Source of the DNA: Tubulanus polymorphus
Taxonomy: Eukaryota; Nemertea; Palaeonemertea; Tubulaniformes; Tubulanidae
DNA length: 64,000 nt
NCBI RefSeq assembly: GCF_964204645.1
Contig: NC_134032.1
Location: forward strand, 4,428,916-4,492,915
Direction: 5' to 3'
The position numbers and the translations under genes were made by a program. Shown piece by piece: positions 38,150 through 48,014 of the stretch (the stretch's first letter is position 1; each line of letters opens with the position of its first letter). The notes beneath the pieces are model-generated. The model worked only from the letters and a program-made list of their open reading frames with translations. It ran no database searches and was not told the DNA's origin.

Positions 38150-39290
38150 AATTTAATAAGAAAAATATTATAATTATTCTTCAAATGATACTAGATAGTT
38201 AAAGTTAAAGAACTCTAGTATTGACTACTGATACTAGCTATTTGAATTTAAAGAATTTCTATTTGAATCTATTCAAAATATAAAGTATTCTCTTTTTGAA
38301 AAGAAAATATTAAAAATTTAATAGAATTCACTAGCTAGTTGAAGTTATTGTTTTTTTATTATATTTTATTTAAATTAGGATTTAATATCTCACTACTATT
38401 GTCTATCTATTAGGAGCAGTAACTATAACTGTCCAGATAAGTCATTTCGGATTCTTGATGATAAATCCTAAAACTGAAAATAAATTCAAAGAAACGACTG
38501 GTGGAAATACTATTTCATAAACACACATATATTTTATTCTACAATCATTATCGATTTCCACATTCCAAGCCGCTCGGCAGCCGAGCGGTAAGGTATGCGT
38601 GGAATGCAGGAATCAATAAAGTATAATACAACATCTGTCACTATGTGTCATTAACAACAGCTTAATGATACAATTGAAATTCCGGCAAACGTAATGCATT
38701 GGAAGCCTATACAGTATGGCTAAACTGCTACAGTCTCATGAGTTGAAATATCCATTATTTCTGATTCCACATCCATCTATCTTCACTTTCTTGATTCAAT
38801 AGCCTTCATTTTGTTATCTAAAAGATAAATATCTAACGTAGAATAAAACTAACTCGAAGTTGTAGTTGTAAAATATTAATTACAACACTTAAACATGACC
38901 ATTTTGTGGCTCATCTTACCAGGATAAGTTTTACATGTTTAGCGTTTTCCAACGCCTTAATAACAACAAAAACAGTACTTACATTTATAACTGTAAACTC
39001 CTAAAATTGTGTTTATAGAGAGAATATCCTATGCGTTCCTATGCTCATGTGCTGCGCGCTTATAACTGCCAGTTATTCACTAGCTAAACACTGTCTGGTG
39101 CAACAGATGTTCCTTCTTTTGTAATATAATTGATTAATCCTTTTCAACTGAAATAGCACATTCGATCAATATTCAAATGAGGTGCGCCCCATTCAACTGA
39201 ATATGAAATACGGCACAGATGTTTTTTGTAAACAACCTAATACAATTACATACAGGCGGTTTGACATAGATCGAGAGAAACCGGTTCTCT
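38150..39290. other. gap in element B; leader repeat then non-viral-looking DNA
   Basis: At 38180-38345 lie loose ctagctagtt repeats. At 38384-38462 is an inverted relative of the leader repeat at 4951/5990, here without either palindromic insertion. From about 38500 composition is less AT-rich; a ccgctcgg/gccgagcgg palindrome lies near 38571. Around 39030-39190 a segment matches 4150-4235 in reverse. No ORF is supported. Confidence 0.45.
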
Positions 39291-39296
39291 AAGCGT

Positions 39297-39950
39297 TTAA
39301 CATTCAACGTATTTTTCATTATGTGTTGAGTTCCATAATTCAACAAATGTCTTTGCTTTATCCAGTTGATCTAAATATAATTTCATATCTAGTTTGTTAG
39401 ATTTAATCATGTTTTCTTTCTTTTCTAAAGGCCTTAAATTTCTCCAGTTCCAAATTAATTTCTGATTGTGTTCATTATTCATGTTAAATTTAGAAATCGG
39501 CAACACGTGATCAATATGAAAGTATTCACCATAATTATCTATATTCATTTTATCATCGAATTGATATATTATCCATGATTTGAGAAATTCATCTGAACAA
39601 CCTAATAGATCAGATAGTGTGTATGAGTGACTGTCTTTACTGAATAATTGTGTTAATCTAGACCGTAAACATTGTTTTAATCTAAAATTAAGATCTGTTT
39701 TATATTTTTCTCTCATGTATTCTGTCATATAATCATTATAAGATTCTCTATTATCTTCTCGGTATTGTTTGGTGTATAGTTTAGTACAAGTTTTACAACA
39801 ATTTTGAAAACCATCTTTGCTAATCTTACGCTTACTAAATTCTGTTAAAGCTAATTTATCTAATTCACATTTAGAACACTTTTTGTAATATATGTTTATA
39901 ACGCCAGTGTTATTTGTAATATTGATAGTTTGTGGTTGTTCTGGTTCCAT
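39297..39950 (-). CDS. HNH endonuclease, 217 aa
   Basis: Two CxxC pairs (KKCSKCELDK and CCKTCTKLY) followed by the HNH core FHIDHVLPISKFN and NLRPLEKKENMIKSNK. Family knowledge: such nucleases cut DNA and are often mobile or assist recombination; the role here is not known. A paralogue with one stop is at 5324-5998 and a third, truncated tail at 40028. Non-structural promoter at 39948-39970. The leader DNA after it is shared with the other copy, so the gene and its flank move or duplicate together. Confidence 0.8.
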   Translation of the reverse strand: MEPEQPQTINITNNTGVINIYYKKCSKCELDKLALTEFSKRKISKDGFQNCCKTCTKLYTKQYREDNRESYNDYMTEYMREKYKTDLNFRLKQCLRSRLTQLFSKDSHSYTLSDLLGCSDEFLKSWIIYQFDDKMNIDNYGEYFHIDHVLPISKFNMNNEHNQKLIWNWRNLRPLEKKENMIKSNKLDMKLYLDQLDKAKTFVELWNSTHNEKYVEC

Positions 39951-39970
39951 TTATTATACATATTTTTATT
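39948..39970 (-). promoter_or_regulatory. non-structural class promoter, HNH gene
   Basis: AATAAAAATATG then TATAATAAATG on the minus strand, 23 nt. Confidence 0.5.
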
Positions 39971-40027
39971 AAAATTGATTAACATTTTAGAATCCTCTTC
40001 CATTTCTTCGACCAACGTCATCCTTTT

Positions 40028-40279
40028 TCATTCCTCGCTGCTTTTGATAAGTTGTTTCGATTCCTTGATATCAAATTCCTCAACGTATTGTTCATTATTT
40101 GGATCATTATTCCATAATTCAATAAATTTCTTTCCCTTTGTTAACTGTTCTGAATATAACTGTAAATATTCTAGTTTCAATTTATTCTCTAAATGTGTTA
40201 TAGTTTTATTGTGTCTTGCTTTTTGAGACTTGTCTATATCGATATTACATGTTGGGCAGTAGTATTTATTTGCTTCCAT
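40028..40279 (-). pseudogene. chimeric ORF: PolB first 38 codons joined to HNH tail
   Basis: The first 38 residues equal PolB of element B (including the first C2H2 finger), because they lie in the right terminal repeat. They continue in frame into LQLYSEQLTKGKKFIELWNN, the C-terminal tail of an HNH protein. The 83-codon frame has the PolB promoter. It may be expressed but is probably a by-product of the repeat boundary. Confidence 0.7.
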
Positions 40280-40558
40280 TTTAATACTATATTTTTTATT
40301 AAAATTGATTTTAGAAGTTCAATGATTTATATTTTATTCATATATGTGAATATTTTAAGAGTAATAGGGATAATGGGCTTTCGGGTTAAAGGTTTAATGA
40401 TCGAGTTCATTAATAACATATATTAAAAGTAATTAAAAAACTATAATATATTTTCATAACCGCGTGCATTTCAGTTAAACAATAGAATAATTATTATCAT
40501 TTGAATATATTTAATTATTTAAATTTGTGTATTGTAAATAAATCAATTGGTCGCGGAC
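40165..40558 (-). repeat. right terminal inverted repeat of element B
   Basis: Inverted match of 22366-22755 with the conserved block at 40420-40474. It ends in aaatcaattggtcgcgga, about where the hairpin loop would start, and then abuts PolB fragment C. Confidence 0.85.
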
Positions 40559-42904
40559 CACTCTCCCATAACACCACTAATTCCACCTCTAATTGATTTT
40601 TCAAATAATAAAACCATATCTGGTTCTTTTAATAAATCTAATTCTACATTTGTATATTTTAAACCACATTGCCAGGTTAAACCAGGACTAGAGTAGCAAT
40701 AACAAGGATCAACATTAAAATGATTCAAATTAACTTCTCTAAATTTTTCAAATATGTCAGCCAATATCATAACATCTGATTTTAAATATAAATCAACTAA
40801 TTCGCCATGATTTTTCATCTTAAAATGGTTCCAAATATTTAATGTTCTATCAAAAACTTCGTCTTTCACATACTCCTCTTTTAATTGATCATAAAATTGA
40901 TCTTTCAATAATTTCGTTTCTTTGAAATCATCGTGTGTTTTATAAAATGAATAAGGAATTGCGCCTTTATATCTCAATAATTTAAAATCTTGTTCATTTG
41001 GATAATAATATCGAGTTATAACAAAATCATTATCAACTAAACTTTTTGATAAATTATCTAATGAACTTGCTAGAAATCTATAAGAATCTAAAAATCTAAT
41101 GCAACCAAATTGAAATGAAATATAATTTTCAGATGTTTTAGCTAATAGTTTAAAATCATATTTTCTTACATTTACACCATTCATAGTATTATATTCTTCT
41201 ATTTCTTGATTAATTACGCCCAATTTTCCCGATAATTGTTTTATAAATAGATGGGTATCATATCCTGATAAATTATGAAATAATATTGGTACGAAATTTA
41301 CTTTTTTAGCTTGTAAATTACAATCTTCATGAGCAGCTCCACGATATTTTGAATTTAAATGATCATGATCTCTAACTCTTTTATCAAATGAATAAAAACG
41401 TTTTTCACAATAACAACAATGAGTTGCATAATTAAAATCAATTTCATCTTCTTTTGTCATAACTATTCTTTTATTTTTGTTTAATAATTTTGCAAAATCA
41501 CTTTCTAATTCAATAATTTTATCACAAAAATCATTAACTACATTTTCACCTCTAAAGAGAAATATATTGACTTTCATATAATTCAGGATAATTTGATTTT
41601 ATATAAATTCCATAAGCAGCAGCTCTTTGATGAACTTTTTTAATTGTGTTTATAATTGGTGGGTCTTGTATTGTGTCTTCATTTAATTCATTTCCTTTAT
41701 CCATTGATTTTAATAATTGCTTTTTGTTATATATTTCTTTTCTATCTTGATCAGTTAATTCTTTATTCAACGATTCAAAATCCCCATAAATTACAAATGG
41801 AACAATATTTTTAAATTTATGATTAGTAAATTTCAATTTATAATCTTTTTCTGTTGGCATTATTAATTTACAAAAATCTTTATTATCACATAGTTCTTTA
41901 TGTTTTAGTAACGCATTCTCAGTCATAAATTTAGATAAACATTTTCTACATAAATAAATTTTATTATGATGATCACTTTCTGTTCTAAAGAATAAATCAA
42001 TTTGTTTTAACCACATATAATGTTCATTTTCATCTTTTTTGTAATATAACAAATCTATAGCATTTTCATCATCATAATATTCTGTTAAATATAAAGCTTC
42101 CAATGTATAATCTTTAATATTTTCACCTTTTGTCTTTGGTAATTGCATTAATTCGAATACATTTATTTTTAAATTATTAACTTTTTCTATTTTAGGAATC
42201 ATTTTTATAGTTACTGGATATTGATCAATTTTATATAATGTTTCATATTTCCGATAATCTGTTATTCTACAAACATTTTCCTGTGATGGATGTAAGCAAC
42301 TAATAATTGCCCACAGAAAACATTTGTTGTCTTCATTTTTAACATTTATAATTGCTTTTGATAAAAATGTTAATTTAATATAACTTGATGCTTTCACATC
42401 CTTTTCTGTTTTAAAGTTTGAATCATTTTTAAACATTTTATTACTTTTTGATGTTTTATTTCTTTTTGTATTATAAACATTTAAATCTAAATATATAATT
42501 TCATTCAATGTTAAGCCAGAACCCTCAAAATATCTTTCTTCAATATGACGTTTAAATTCATTTAATATTTTTTCTAACTTCTCTTTTATTTGTGTTTTTG
42601 AAATTATTTCTTCAGAGAGTGTTTGAATATTATAATCCATTTTTTCTTCTGACTTTATAAAACTTACTTTCCCAGAGATACTAATTTTTGGATATTCAAC
42701 ATCTGTTATCAAATCTAGTATTTTTTCTATTATTTCATTAAATTTACTATAATCTTCTATTGTTGTACCTTTAAAAAATCTAAATATAATAGCTGCAGGA
42801 CCAATTTTACTATGTAATGTTTCTAAAATTTCAATTGTATCTTTTATTTCTAGTGAATCAATATAATTTCTTACATTTTCCATGTAAGGTTTATTTGACA
42901 TTAA
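40559..42904 (-). pseudogene. PolB fragment C, frameshifted and truncated at both ends
   Basis: Two frames (42901-41552, 41577-40543) match element B PolB from about residue 116 to 890, clearly diverged from it. Present: NEDNKCFLWAIISCLHP, HYMWLK, exonuclease I (YGDFES), HNH-like insert (CCYCEKRF, VRDHDHLNSKYRGAAH), exonuclease II (FHNLSGYDTH), exonuclease III (LKSDVMILAD). One frameshift lies near 41565. It is cut before polymerase motif A by the end of element B, and its 5' end meets host-like DNA at 42904. It is a different viral lineage from element B. Confidence 0.85.
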
Positions 42905-43933
42905 GTGTCTTTATTGTATCTGTCTAAATTGAGCGTCTCAACTACGAAAATTCAATGTTCGAATTTCATCGTAACTAACTTTACCTTCGTTCTTTGAGCC
43001 CGCCGCACACGGCAAAAAGTTTGTTTGTTCAAGTGATAGTACCGTTTGGGATTATCATTTCATGATAGTTATTGGACGTCAATTTCATATGTGAATTGAA
43101 GTTCCCATCTCGCTATAACTAGTTCGGATTGGTTATTTCACCGAGACGCCATTTTGAATCCGTCGATTCCCAACAGCGCCTTGGCTGATTTTGTACGCTT
43201 ATCCCACCTGGAATTCTGTTCTCACTCGATGAATTATATACAAATAGAATACACGTAGATTCAAATATGATAGCCGATATATGCTATTATTGTTAAATTT
43301 CTTCAACTTGAGAAAACTGACTGAAAGCATCCTTGCTTGTAGGGCCCGAGGTTAAATTGCCTCCTGCCGAAACTCAAACCAACACAAACCCTACCCGATG
43401 ACCCTTATTAAGAAATTAACAAAAATAGCATGTTTTGGCTATCATTCTTTAATCAACAAAGGAGCATCCTGGTTTGAAAAAAAATCTTTCCGATTCCCGG
43501 ATATAAGCCGTTGTAATTCGACACAGATTTAAGATGGCTCCTCCACAAATGGGCGCCACAAAACGATAGCTTCGCAAACGTTCGTAAGCTGCCCCGCTGG
43601 CTTTAGTTTATTTATTTATTTTTTTGAATTCAATTCTCTCACGAGATTTGTCAAAATTGAGACAATTTATTGAGTCTAAAATTCCCGTAATCATTCGATC
43701 AAAAATCTCAATGAGCGACTGATTTTCCAATGAAAAAAGAATAAAAGTTTTCTTGAGCTAACTCACGATCTAATAGATATTTCTGATTTAGAATGTGCGG
43801 TCGTTTCTGATTGGTGCAGTGATATGTGATACAATCAAAACATCAATAGGTATTAGATCTGAATTAGTTTGTATATAAATAGTCGCACGTTTCACAATCT
43901 GACTTTTAGGCGACGAGCCAAAACATGCTAACT
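42905..43933. other. host-like DNA, no supported gene
   Basis: Mixed composition, no ORF longer than chance, no clear repeat. It may be intron of the host gene whose last exons lie at 44569-45240. Confidence 0.35.
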
Positions 43934-44452
43934 TTACAATTTCCGTTTGGCCACCAACTTAAGTACTTCAGCCAACGACTCAGTGAGGAAACTTCGTTGA
44001 GCACCGCAATCAACAAGTGCGTTCGCGGTAGTTGACAGAAGTGAATCACTCGACTGACGAACTGTAACGACGGCGGTCTCTAACAAAACGACTGAAGAGG
44101 AACCGATATAGAACCGACCAATCTCAGTTGGAAGATTGTCGTCACTAGTAGATTTCGTTTCGGATTATTGAACTTCAGTTATGGCTGTTGTCGGACTATT
44201 CGATCCATGGCTCAATGGCGCCAAATTTTGCATTGTCGGATTAGCTGACGTTTAATTAACAGCTGTAGACGACGTAGCCGAATATCGTATTTGTCGATCA
44301 CAAATACTCGTATGATGCTTTGAACCGCATTTCTTACAACGTGTTTGCGATCTACAACCATCGGCCCGATGATTGGGTCTGAGGCAATTCAAACACAACC
44401 TTTTAGATTTTATAACATCAAAACGCTCTTTGACGGATGACGACTGATCCAA
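43934..44452 (-). pseudogene. BEL/Pao retrotransposon gag end and protease fragment
   Basis: The minus-strand frame starts with two CCHC-type knuckles (CLNCLRPNHRADGC and CKKCGSKHHTSIC), the BEL/Pao gag pattern, and continues in the same frame through two stops (after TAVN and EVQ) to the aspartic protease start ALVDCGAQRSFLTESLAEVL. Reverse transcriptase and LTRs are absent. It is inserted in, or upstream of, the host gene on the opposite strand. Confidence 0.75.
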
Positions 44453-44568
44453 ACTTAGTAAGATGAATTAAAAATACAAATTGAGACTCACAAATATTGA
44501 GACGACAGGTTGTAATGTTGCGATGATTTCACTGAACTGTTAAATATTTGTCTATTTTCTATTTCTAG

Positions 44569-45240
44569 TTGTGAATGTTGAAGATGATGACTTCACGGCT
44601 GGAAGTGTTTATATTGAGGTTTGTATCCCGATCTAGATCCACCTACACCCCCTCGATCTATAGCATGGAGCCACACAAACCCCCTCAATCTATAGGGTGG
44701 AACCACCCACACCCCTTCGATCTATAGCGTGGAACCACCCACACCCCCTCGATATATAGCATGGAACCACCCACACCCCTCAATCTATAGCATGGAGGCA
44801 CCAACACCCCCTAAATTTATAGCATGGAACCACCCACACCCCTTCAATCTATAGCATGGAACCAACCCTTCAACAATCTGAAGGTAATGCAAGTTTCTGG
44901 CTGAGGGGGTGCAGGTTTCAGACTGAAGGGTGAGGGGTCCACACTGAGGGCGGTTAGGGGTCCTGACTATCAGGTTGTTGATACCCGCATAAATTGCGAG
45001 ATAATTAAACATAATTTTTTTCTCCAGGATATCGGTGAAGATGGGACGATCTATGCACGACTAGACAACATGTACCGACCGGACCACGCGAGGCTTCAAC
45101 CGAGCACCTCTAGGGGGCGTACTGCTCCACGAGTGATCCTAGGCACCGAGGAAGATGGCGGATTGTACGGTGAATTAGACTTCAGTCGACCTGCGATACC
45201 TTTAACAGAACTAAACAACACTGAAACCAGTGAATTATAA
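44569..45240 (+). CDS. last two exons of a host gene with tyrosine-motif tail
   Basis: Exon 44569-44618 follows ttctag and ends GAG before gtttgt; exon 45028-45240 follows a pyrimidine tract and ctccag and ends in TAA. The frame is continuous across the junction. The product end has SVYIE, then GTIYARLDNMY and GGLYGELDF, that is, repeated Y-x-x-L-type tyrosine motifs typical of cytoplasmic tails of cell-surface receptors. There is no membrane helix in these exons; upstream exons are not identified and may lie beyond the viral insertions. AATAAA at 45480 would fit the 3' end. Confidence 0.5.
44640..44870 (+). repeat. intronic 33-bp minisatellite
   Basis: About seven imperfect units of ccacccacaccccctcgat plus ctatagcatggaa lie inside the intron of the gene just described. 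Confidence 0.75.
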
Positions 45241-45755
45241 GCTCCAAATCGCGACAATCAATTCCTATAATTTTTAATTTTCTTTTCTCATTTCTTTTTT
45301 GTGTTGTTTGTTTTTTCTATCTATTATCTGTAACTATTTTTATTTTTCGGTCAGCATATGCAAAAGCTTTGCTTCTTTATGTTATCCCAATTGTAACATT
45401 TTCATAATGATCATATAATCATATTCTGTCTTAGAAAACTGATCTACAGGATTATACTATGTCATAATTTATGCAGGAAATAAAGTAATAATAATAATGA
45501 TACAAATAATGATGATAATAATAACAATAATTCATCCAAGTAGAATTTTATTAAAATCAAGACATCATATTCTTTAGATAATAATGAATTGTAAATAAGT
45601 ATTTATCTGTCTAATATTGGTATGTTTGTCATATGTTTCTAATGTTTGTTTATGACTGTGCTGGGGTCAGTTGCCTCTAAGTTGGTTGTTATAGTTAACC
45701 AGTGGATAGTTGACTATTAATAGTGACAATTAAAAGTTTATTGTTACTACATATG
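45241..45755. other. 3' untranslated region and flank
   Basis: It holds an AATAAA at about 45480 followed by an ataataataatgata microsatellite; no gene is seen. Confidence 0.4.
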
Positions 45756-45759
45756 CCCC

Positions 45760-46258
45760 CACCCAGCTAAGACTGGTTTTAAGTTGTTACATTAGCTTTA
45801 GAACCAAAATGAGCTTAGACTGATCTTAAGTTGTTTGATTGGCTATATAGAACTAAGTTGGTCTTAGACTGGTCTTAAGGTGTTAGATTGGTTATAGAAC
45901 CAAAATGAGCTTAGACTGGTCTTAAGTAGTTAGATTGGCTATAGAACCAAAATGAGCTTAGACTGGTCTTAAGTTCTTAGATCGGCCATAGAACCAAAAT
46001 GAGCTGAGACTGGCCTTAAGTTGTTAGATTGGTTATATAACCAAAATGAGCTTAGACTGGTCTTAAGTAGTTAGATTGGCTACAGAACCAAAATGAGCTT
46101 AGACTGGTTTTAAGTTGTTACAATAGCTTTAGAACAAAAATGAGCTTAGACTGGTCTTAAGTTGTTCGATTGGCTATAGAACTAAGTCTTAGACTGGTCT
46201 TAAGTTGTTAGATTGGCTATAGAACCAAAATGAGCTTAGACTGGTCTTTAGTTGTTAG
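45760..46258 (+). repeat. tandem satellite, about 47-60 bp unit
   Basis: About ten units of the type ttagactggtcttaagttgt, tagattggctatagaacc, aaaatgagc. The same family lies in opposite orientation at 58505-58748. Confidence 0.85.
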
Positions 46259-48014
46259 ACGTAGAGTTGTCTGTACCAAAACCACATTCTCTCTATATCT
46301 TTGTCAGTTGTTTGTTGAGGTGTCGAGGTGTAGAGCTGTATATATAGTTGTCTGTCGCAAAACCACGTTCTCTCTATATCTTTGTCAGTTGTTGAGGTGT
46401 AGAACTGTAGAGTTGTCAGTCCTAAAAGCCACGTTCTCTCTTCATCATGTAGGCTACGTCGCACCGCCATCTATCCACCAGTCCCTTATGGATTGCTAAG
46501 TTTCACCAGGTACCATCTATAGACAATTTACGGAAGCTACCACCCGCTATAGTCCCCTATTCTTAAATCGCACCATAACATCAATCAGTTGTAGCGGAAA
46601 ATTCGTTTCACTTCTTTTTTTTCTTATTATTTTCCAGCTGCAGAGTCCTCCCAGTTCTTCTTCGAGAGCAGTGTGTCTAAAATTCAAAATGTAGAATAAA
46701 ACCTTATAATGTATTTGTAATTCTGAGGCAAGAATGTTTAATGCTATTGACTTCGGTCTGGTGGATTAGAAACTATTTTATTTCTATCTCAATAAAATAT
46801 TGTATGATTTAGTTTGAATTCACAAACTGTACCTGAAGACCTCTTCTATGTGTTCGGGTCGCTCCCGTTTTGTATTTTTCAAGTTAATGTGCCTTAATCG
46901 ATATTCCCGTGCTTAAATCGATATTTCTATGCTGTGCTCTGTGCCCGAGATGGCGTCAATATACGGTTCTTAATTATATTGTGTGCTCGGGGTGCTTTGT
47001 TTTAGCCAATTGGATGGGGTTACGACATAATCTGGGCTGTATAAAAGGCAAAAATGTACTTCATTAATTAGTCGCGGTGGACATTCTTATGTGTGTATTA
47101 CGAAGATTTCGAACTATGGGGGAGGGATTAATCTAATTTTCTTAGTTAGTCATACTTAGCACTGATTCTCTTTCGTAAAAATATTTCTTGGTCCTTATTC
47201 TCAAAGTTGTTTTTCTTCCAAGATGTTTTCGGAAAACAATCTTTCGGGGTTCAAGGAGGCTTTTTCCTTTGAATTATTCTCCGAAAGTATTCTTCTTTCC
47301 GATTTCCTCTCTTGGTTTTTCCCTCAACTTTTGAGTTTTCGGATTAGTGACCATCTCTTGCATAAACATAATAGGGAAAAAAATAATTAAATAGATACTT
47401 AACTGGAACTATGATCAAAAATAGCGAAAATTCTTATTCTTATTAGGAGCACTTAGAGTTACATTTTTAGCGTAAAAAGGGAGTAGGGTTTAAGCAACTA
47501 TTATTGAGTCGTAATGTTAGACTGTCTGAAATCTTTATTCTTAATACTATTGGTTTCAGGTGCGAGTCGTGCACTTGTATTAAGGGCAATATGCCTTTGT
47601 TAATCTCCTCCTTTGGTGGCCGGTTGGCCATCTTATCTACTTTAAATGTTGCGAATAAGAGATAACTTCGAGGTTTTGTATATATTGTCTATTGTTTGAA
47701 TATTTCCAAGAATTAATAAATAGTATTCAAGAGAATATTATCATATACATAAAATTCTAAATCTTTGCCTTTTTCCCTAAACTATATTTGTGGTGTCGGA
47801 TTTACTATCATTTGAGGAAAGGATTTTCTTTTCACTTTTTTGGGATTCTGTGACACCATGAAATCTTGTGGGTTGGAGAGTTTTGGGCATCATGTAAGTC
47901 TTCAAAAAGGGGAAGCATTGAGGGCACCCTCTAGTGGGAGAGGCCAAATATTGGTGAATGCTCCTCGTTTTATTTAGTTGGTATCTATTATTCTTTTTGA
48001 AGCTAAACAAACGG
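46259..48014. other. host-like DNA, no supported gene
   Basis: At 46265-46440 a segment with ctctctatatctttgtcagt is repeated twice. At 46637-46690 a ttttccag acceptor precedes a 19-codon frame ending TAG with AATAAA 10-15 bp later, a weak candidate for an alternative last exon. Beyond 46850 nothing is recognised. Confidence 0.3.

Larger units (their letters stand above)
22366..40558. mobile_element. Polinton/adintovirus-like element B, near complete (18.2 kb)
   Basis: It is bounded by inverted repeats of about 400 bp that include the PolB promoter and first codons. Plus strand: PolB, 113-aa gene, penton, five small to large virion-type genes, hexon, zinc-finger gene. Minus strand: HNH, 200-aa membrane protein, membrane protein, integrase, ATPase. 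No adenain-type protease was recognised. Visible lesions are few: a stop in the membrane protein, a start-proximal 2-nt deletion in the ATPase, and an early stop trimming the 137-aa gene. Left neighbour is element A, right neighbour a PolB fragment (C), so no clean 6-bp target duplication can be read. Confidence 0.9.

Noticed and set aside
11777-40558. One single 29-kb virus genome instead of two elements
   Set aside because: Duplicate hexon, penton, integrase and ATPase, plus two facing terminal repeats inside the block, fit two elements better; a fused replicating dimer remains possible and is noted as a finding.
45760-46258. CRISPR-like array
   Set aside because: Units are contiguous imperfect tandem repeats without unique spacers, in animal DNA.
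46230-46499. ORFs on both strands after the satellite
   Set aside because: Mirror frames of a locally duplicated sequence; no motifs.
46637-46690. Alternative terminal exon of the host gene
   Set aside because: Acceptor, short frame and AATAAA fit, but 19 codons without motif are too weak to call.
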